Below, in pieces: positions 5,955-8,818 of a stretch of 8,818 nt of DNA. The notes below the pieces were generated by a model. That model worked only from the letters and a program-made list of their open reading frames with translations. It searched no databases and had not been told where the DNA came from. A program made the translations under genes and the position numbers. Numbering within the stretch: the first letter of the stretch is position 1; every line of letters starts with the position of its first letter. The stretch is from Gemmatimonadota bacterium (GTDB lineage Bacteria; Gemmatimonadota; Gemmatimonadetes; Longimicrobiales; Gaopeijiaceae): contig JAHEKK010000105.1 of the NCBI GenBank assembly GCA_024638395.1, positions 1-8,818 of the forward strand, written 5' to 3'.

Positions 5955-6382
5955 CCCGTGACGGAGTCCTCCCGCCGCCGGAGCATGGATCCGCCACACG
6001 AGGGGCAAATGAGCGGGAACACATCGTAGATCCGTGCGATCAGCGCAGCCCAGCGAGAGGAGGAAGGGCTGGAGACGGAGGGGACGGGTGACTCCGGTGA
6101 GCTTGGCTGGGTCGGCTGTTCCCTCGGCAGAGCCTCGACGGGATCGCGACCCATGGCAACCACGAGTGGCCGCAGGCGAGCGTTGGGTGCCAATACCCCG
6201 TGATAGCGGTGGCGGTGAAGGCGTGGCGGTGGGATGAGCAGGGCGAGGCGCTCAAGGAACTCCAGTGGTGTGAGCGAGAGCGCGGTCGTGCCGTCGGGTG
6301 CGGCGCGTGGGAGGCGGTAGACGACGCGTTCGGAGCGGGCGTCGGCCTCGCCGTAGGGGCGCGCGTTGCAGGACGAAAACAC
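5951..6382 (-). pseudogene. IS91-family transposase C-terminal fragment, truncated at both ends
   Basis: The minus-strand frame reads NARPYGEADARSERVVYRLP, then DGTTALSLTPLEFLERLALL, IPPPRLHRHRYHGVLAPNAR and finally ARIYDVFPLICPSCGGSM. These are the characteristic C-terminal blocks of IS91-type (Y2 rolling-circle) transposases. The family-like part covers roughly 5984-6367. The N-terminal zinc-binding and catalytic tyrosine regions are missing, and after CPSCGGSM the usual continuation is replaced by an unrelated LRRREDSVTG. Both ends are therefore broken. It is a dead fragment next to a broken protease gene and was probably part of the event that truncated it. The 143-residue open frame should not be read as a functional protein. 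Confidence 0.8.
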
Positions 6383-6784
6383 GCCCCGGTCACGCTATTC
6401 ATTATCAGAGGTGCGCGACGGGCGCTCATTGCCGTGCTGTCACTGGCGGTGTTCGCGGAGAACGCCGGTATGATCAAGCTTGCCGGCTCCGGGCAGTTGA
6501 GGGCCGGAATTCCGGTGTACGCCTACGGCTACCCCGGGGGCGTCCGGGTCGCTCGGGACGACGGAACGGTAAGGGCCCGGGATGCCAATCGCATCCTGCT
6601 CGACAACATTGAGCCCCGGAGAGGAAGCTCGGGGGGGCCGATTCTCGCCTCCGACACAGACGAAGTCGTTGGCATCGTCCTTCAGCGGGCCTCGGGTGAG
6701 GGCGAGCAATACGCTTTGGAGATTGACCTGATCACGATTCTCCTGAGGGCGCAGCCAGACTTCGCAGAGCTGTTCAGGGAGTAG
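6371..6784 (+). pseudogene. Trypsin-like serine protease, C-terminal fragment
   Basis: The frame ending at 6784 contains IPVYAYGYPGGVRV, then RILLDNIEPRRGSSGGPIL and DEVVGIVLQ. This is the second half of a trypsin-like (S1/Trypsin_2) domain with the nucleophile motif GSSGGP. The His and Asp of the triad, which belong to the missing first half, are absent. Homology seems to begin around 6455-6470, where ATG 6470 begins MIKLAGSGQLRAG. Upstream of about 6370 the DNA belongs to the IS91 fragment on the other strand. No Shine-Dalgarno precedes ATG 6470. It is most likely a decayed gene cut by the transposon remnant; an unusual small protein starting at 6470 is the less likely alternative. Confidence 0.65.
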
Positions 6785-7164
6785 CGCCGATTGCGCGCTA
6801 GACCCAGGACCTCGCCCTGAAGTCTGGCCTCGAGTCGCTCAAGGGGCGAACGGTGGATGCGTGCACTAGCGGGACGGGGCACAGCGTGCCTTGCCAACGT
6901 TTTGCCAACGCCCCCCGAGAACAGACGCAGCCAAACGCAAAGCCCAGACCGCGTCGAACCCCGAAAACCCCCATCCCCGTAGCCAGATGCAACCACACGC
7001 AACCAGACGCAGAAGGAACGGGTCGCGGAGGCCACGGATCGCTGGTCGAATCTGGAGGAGCAGAACGTGATCCGTAATCAGTGCAACCCCTATCGGGACC
7101 AATACAACAAGAGCCCCCGCCGGGGTCATGAGAACCTCGACACCGTGCCCTCGCCACCCTGACC
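6785..7164. other. Gap in the island holding the first arm-type repeat block
   Basis: Besides the repeat block at 6891-7012, a frame open from 6983 to 7159 has a protein-like composition in its second half (RWSNLEEQNVIRNQ, NPYRDQYNK). It has no start codon with a ribosome-binding site and may be a gene remnant. Nothing else is supported. Confidence 0.4.
6891..7012. repeat. Arm-site-like repeat block, copy 1
   Basis: The block contains TTGCCAACG twice (6891-6899, 6902-6910), ACAGACGCAGCCAAACGCAA (6921-6940), then CCAGATGCAACCACACGCAA with a further CCAGACGCAG (6983-7012). These are short direct repeats on a 10-11 bp period, one helical turn. Positions 6891-7000 align without gaps to 8191-8300 at 97 of 110 identical bases. 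This copy has one extra 10-bp unit and is not followed by a tRNA half. Confidence 0.8.
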
Positions 7165-7761
7165 ATGGCCGACTCCACACCGGGGCCCGTAGACCTCGAC
7201 CTCTCCGCTCGACTCGAAGGGGAGGTACTCATCGTGGACTACGCGATCCACAATGGGCTCGACGAGCCCATCTACGTCTATGCGGTTCCGGTCGATCTCG
7301 AAGCGAGAGCGCTCCGTCCGGGCGAGGCCTATCGGGACGTCGACCCCGACGAGGGCGTCCTCATCCTCTCGTTGATCCCGCCCCCACCACCCGTGGGGGT
7401 GGACTTCTTCCAATCACCCACACCTCTCTCGCGCCGCGTGGGATCCGGAGGTGTGTTCCACGGCGAGCTTCGGCTGGCCCTTCCGGTGTCGACGTGGGAC
7501 GGGTATCCACCCATTCCCGACGAGCCCGAGCCGGCGGTGGCCGATCGAGAGGAGCCGAGTGGGCCCGAAGGATCGGCGGAACAGCCCGACCTGGAGATGG
7601 AGGTGGCCACGCTCCGTCTCACCACCGGATTCCGTCCCGAATCGGGGCTCGTGGAGCGCCGGCCCGGGCCCGACCCGGACACCTTCTGGCGCGTGGGGAC
7701 CCATTTCCGGACGCGGACGGCCGAGATCACCCTGGCCGAGCCGATACCGGTCCGACCCTGA
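7165..7761 (+). CDS. Hypothetical protein, probable beta-rich domain
   Basis: The 198-residue protein has no family I can name. The N-terminal half looks like a beta-sandwich, with strands such as VDLDLSARLEGEVLIVDYAI, HNGLDEPIYVYAVPVDLEA and GVFHGELRLALPVS. A proline run (PPPPPVGVDFF) lies in the middle. A low-complexity acidic linker (~122-142, DEPEPAVADREEPSGPEG) and a second strand-rich stretch follow, ending TRTAEITLAEPIPVRP. No membrane helix or signal peptide is visible. ATG 7165 lacks a Shine-Dalgarno and the frame is open only 33 nt further upstream, so an N-terminal truncation (for example a lost export signal) is possible. Third-position G+C is high, consistent with real coding. 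It converges on an amidohydrolase fragment with an 8-nt gap and is the second apparently intact cargo gene of the island. Confidence 0.65.
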   Translation: MADSTPGPVDLDLSARLEGEVLIVDYAIHNGLDEPIYVYAVPVDLEARALRPGEAYRDVDPDEGVLILSLIPPPPPVGVDFFQSPTPLSRRVGSGGVFHGELRLALPVSTWDGYPPIPDEPEPAVADREEPSGPEGSAEQPDLEMEVATLRLTTGFRPESGLVERRPGPDPDTFWRVGTHFRTRTAEITLAEPIPVRP

Positions 7762-7769
7762 CCTCCCCG

Positions 7770-7985
7770 CTACCGCCCCATCGGCAGTGCGTCCAACTCC
7801 AGCCGCGTCTTCAGCTCGCCCTTCGTCACCACCGCCTCGATGTTGCGCGTGTTGGCGACGTCGTCGAGGGCTTTGGCCCTCAGCAGCACCAGGTCGGCGA
7901 GACGGCCAGCCTCGATGGTGCCCATTTCGCCGTCGAGTTCGAAGACCTCGGCGGGGCGCAGGTGGTGGCCCGCCGCGCTTCCCAC
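7770..7985 (-). pseudogene. Amidohydrolase C-terminal fragment
   Basis: The minus-strand frame reads FELDGEMGTIEAGRLADLVL then DDVANTRNIEAVVTKGEL. This matches the conserved C-terminal composite-domain signature of the metal-dependent amidohydrolase superfamily (imidazolonepropionase-like and dihydroorotase-like enzymes), where MGTIEAGRLADLVLL precedes the final strands. Only about 60 residues of homology remain; the metal-binding TIM-barrel is absent. Upstream of residue ~13 (HHLRPAEV, near 7950-7985) the sequence no longer looks like the family, so the gene was cut there. The native stop (CTA at 7770-7772 on the plus strand) is kept. It is a remnant and not expected to be functional. Confidence 0.75.
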
Positions 7986-8190
7986 GGCGGGAGCCCGGCC
8001 CGCACCTGCATCTCGAGCTCGCTAAGGGAAAGGAAAGACCTTCTTCCTCGAGCCGCTGACGCCGGGTCTTCCTCTACCTAGGTCTAAAGAGCCTCGGGAC
8101 GATCACCCGGCCCGTCGTGGAAGGACCGAGAACCGTTCGTGAGGCCCGAAGGCCGAACCCACACGATCGAGGGCTGCGTGAACCTGTCTC
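7986..8190. other. Non-coding island segment, nothing recognised
   Basis: This is the short stretch between the broken end of the amidohydrolase fragment and the second arm-type block. It contains the 8-bp palindrome ACCTAGGT (near 8078) and no supported gene, RNA or terminator. Confidence 0.4.
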
Positions 8191-8302
8191 TTGCCAACGT
8201 TTTGCCAACGCTGCCCGAGAACAGACGCAACCAGACGCAAAGCCTGGAGCGCGACCAACGTCGAAAACCCCCATCCCCGCGGCCAGATGCAACCACACGC
8301 AG
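8191..8302. repeat. Arm-site-like repeat block, copy 2, adjacent to displaced tRNA half
   Basis: The block contains TTGCCAACG twice on an 11-bp period (8191-8199, 8202-8210), ACAGACGCAACCAGACGCAA (8221-8240), and CCAGATGCAACCACACGCAG (8283-8302). It lies 15 nt before the displaced tRNA-Ser 3' half at 8317, where the arm-type sites of a tyrosine recombinase would be. The first TTGCCAACG is exactly 1300 bp from its counterpart at 6891. Confidence 0.8.
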
Positions 8303-8316
8303 AAAACCTGTTGGAA

Positions 8317-8371
8317 CTTGAAAACCGGCGGGCGCAAGCCCACGTGGGTTCGAATCCCACCCCCTCCGTTA
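8317..8371 (+). repeat. att repeat copy 2: displaced tRNA-Ser 3' half
   Basis: This is a perfect 55-bp copy of 5142-5196. It keeps the anticodon loop 3' part, variable arm, T-arm and acceptor 3' strand, but the D-arm and 5' acceptor strand are absent, so it cannot be a functional tRNA. It marks the distal end of the island. Confidence 0.9.
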
Positions 8372-8533
8372 CGAAGCCGCGAGCAATCGGGATGCCCCAC
8401 GCATCTGCGGACCGCGGACGGCCGGACCGATTCGAACCAGGTTCGAGCCGAGCGGCCAGCACGTCGGTGCGCGCATGCGGCCCGGGCGGTCTTCCGCGAG
8501 ACGAGCGAGGATCGCCGAAGGCGACCGCAGCTC
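8372..8533. other. 162-bp spacer between att copies 2 and 3
   Basis: No gene is supported. The segment is bracketed by the last 19-20 bp of the tRNA repeat on both sides, so it could be a remnant of a further inserted unit. It contains GATTCGAACCAGGTTCGAGC (8410-8429), with two TTCGA words separated by 6 nt. Confidence 0.4.
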
Positions 8534-8553
8534 AATCCCACCCCCTCCGTTAG
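8534..8553 (+). repeat. att repeat copy 3 (20-bp tRNA-Ser 3' end)
   Basis: AATCCCACCCCCTCCGTTAG is identical to 5178-5197, including the G that copy 2 lacks. It contains the T-stem 3' strand, acceptor 3' strand and discriminator. The stop codon of the IS110 transposase (TTA at 8550-8552 on this strand) lies within it. Confidence 0.85.
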
Positions 8554-8818
8554 CAGCTGTGTTGGATCTGGAGCTGGCCGAGGGGGATGGAAGGATCCCA
8601 CCGGCGGCCGTCGCTGACCATGGCGTTCAGAATGGTGAGCAGCTTCCTCATGCAGGCGACCTGGGCCACCTTGGGGGGCTTGCCGCGGTCCCGCAGCCGA
8701 CGATAGAAGACCCGGATGACCGGGTTCCACTTCGTCGCGCTCCAGATACTCAGGTAGAGAGCTGATCGCACGGGGGCACGTCCGCCCCAGACCATTCGTT
8801 TGCCGCGGAAAGACACCG
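8550..8818 (-). CDS. IS110-family transposase, C-terminal part (cut by window edge)
   Basis: About 89 C-terminal residues of an IS110/IS1111-type DEDD transposase are visible; the rest lies beyond the right edge. Landmarks are FRGKRMVWGGRAPVRSALYL, NPVIRVFYRRLRDRGKPPKV and VACMRKLLTILNAMVSDGRR, which is the conserved Transposase_20 region, and the ending LQIQHSC, which resembles native IS110 C-termini. The C-terminus therefore looks complete rather than truncated. The family inserts without terminal inverted repeats or with very short ones, guided by a structured non-coding RNA from the element ends. The stop codon falls inside the third tRNA-Ser att repeat, so the element boundary is within or very near it. 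Confidence 0.88.
   Translation of the reverse strand, partial: VSFRGKRMVWGGRAPVRSALYLSIWSATKWNPVIRVFYRRLRDRGKPPKVAQVACMRKLLTILNAMVSDGRRWDPSIPLGQLQIQHSC

Larger units (their letters stand above)
5142..8371. mobile_element. Integrase-less genomic island in tRNA-Ser, bounded by 55-bp att repeats
   Basis: Positions 5142-5196 (anticodon loop to 3 nt past the tRNA) and 8317-8371 are identical over 55 bp in direct orientation. This is the attL/attR layout left by a tyrosine recombinase that crosses over in the anticodon loop and rebuilds the tRNA 3' half. The ~3.2-kb interval holds two plausible intact genes, three truncated genes and two copies of an arm-site-like repeat block, but no integrase, excisionase or mobilisation gene. 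It fits a cis-mobilizable element or a deletion derivative. A duplicated arm block at 6891 suggests it arose from two tandem units. Confidence 0.75.

Noticed and set aside
5198..6091. 297-residue plus-strand frame beginning beside the tRNA
   Set aside because: Low-complexity R/G/P-rich translation overlapping the better membrane-protein frame; no ribosome-binding site.
7128..8081. 317-residue plus-strand frame over the 7165 gene and amidohydrolase remnant
   Set aside because: Arginine-rich shadow translation; it overlaps the better-supported frame at 7165 and the recognisable amidohydrolase peptide on the other strand.
6891..8302. Plasmid-type iterons or a replication origin
   Set aside because: Short direct repeats fit iterons in form, but there is no rep gene or AT-rich region, and one copy lies against an att core, so arm-type sites are the better explanation.
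8317..8371. Second tRNA-Ser gene
   Set aside because: The D-arm and 5' acceptor strand are missing; upstream sequence is the arm block, so only the 3' half is present.
8074..8730. 218-residue minus-strand frame crossing the tRNA half and arm block
   Set aside because: It translates through the att repeat, where tRNA sequence gives GGGIRTHVGLRPPVFK, a well-known spurious peptide from antisense tRNA.

Overview
The window is GC-rich DNA with bacterial coding density. No ribosomal RNA or other phylogenetic marker is present. A Na+-NQR operon, a DUF222/HNH nuclease, and IS91- and IS110-type transposase remains in one high-GC genome would fit Gemmatimonadota or a similar environmental phylum, but this placement is a guess.

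Left part (1-2369), ordinary metabolism. The window opens inside the 3' end of nqrF, the NADH-oxidising subunit of the sodium-pumping NADH:quinone oxidoreductase. It is followed by apbE (FAD:protein FMN transferase) and, 8 nt later, nqrM (a small cysteine-rich maturation factor). Together these read as the tail of an nqr operon that encodes the pump and two of its assembly factors: ApbE attaches FMN to NqrB/NqrC and NqrM supports the iron centre in NqrD/E. A two-CBS-domain protein follows as a separate unit.

Middle (2370-5109). A 494-nt gap holds a degenerate ~38-40 bp tandem repeat and a perfect 15-bp hairpin. Then come a DUF222-HNH nuclease with an 18-bp minisatellite in its linker, and a probable 30-residue single-pass membrane microprotein with a strong Shine-Dalgarno and a doubled TTTGCCAAAGCCGG-type motif upstream.

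Right part (5110-8818), a tRNA-anchored island. A complete tRNA-Ser(UGA) is followed 3175 bp away by a perfect 55-bp copy of its 3' half, starting in the anticodon loop. A third 20-bp copy of its extreme 3' end lies 181 bp beyond that. This is the signature of integration by a tyrosine recombinase into a tRNA gene, yet no integrase lies between the repeats. A ~110-bp block of iterated short direct repeats, resembling recombinase arm-type sites, occurs twice exactly 1300 bp apart (6891 and 8191). The second copy abuts the displaced tRNA half. The simplest reading is two tandem, integrase-less (cis-mobilizable or decayed) units. Their contents are a two-TM protein with a possible PH-like tail, an uncharacterised probable beta-rich protein, and truncated pieces of an IS91-type transposase, a trypsin-like protease and an amidohydrolase. 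An IS110-family transposase, cut by the window edge, ends exactly in the third att repeat.
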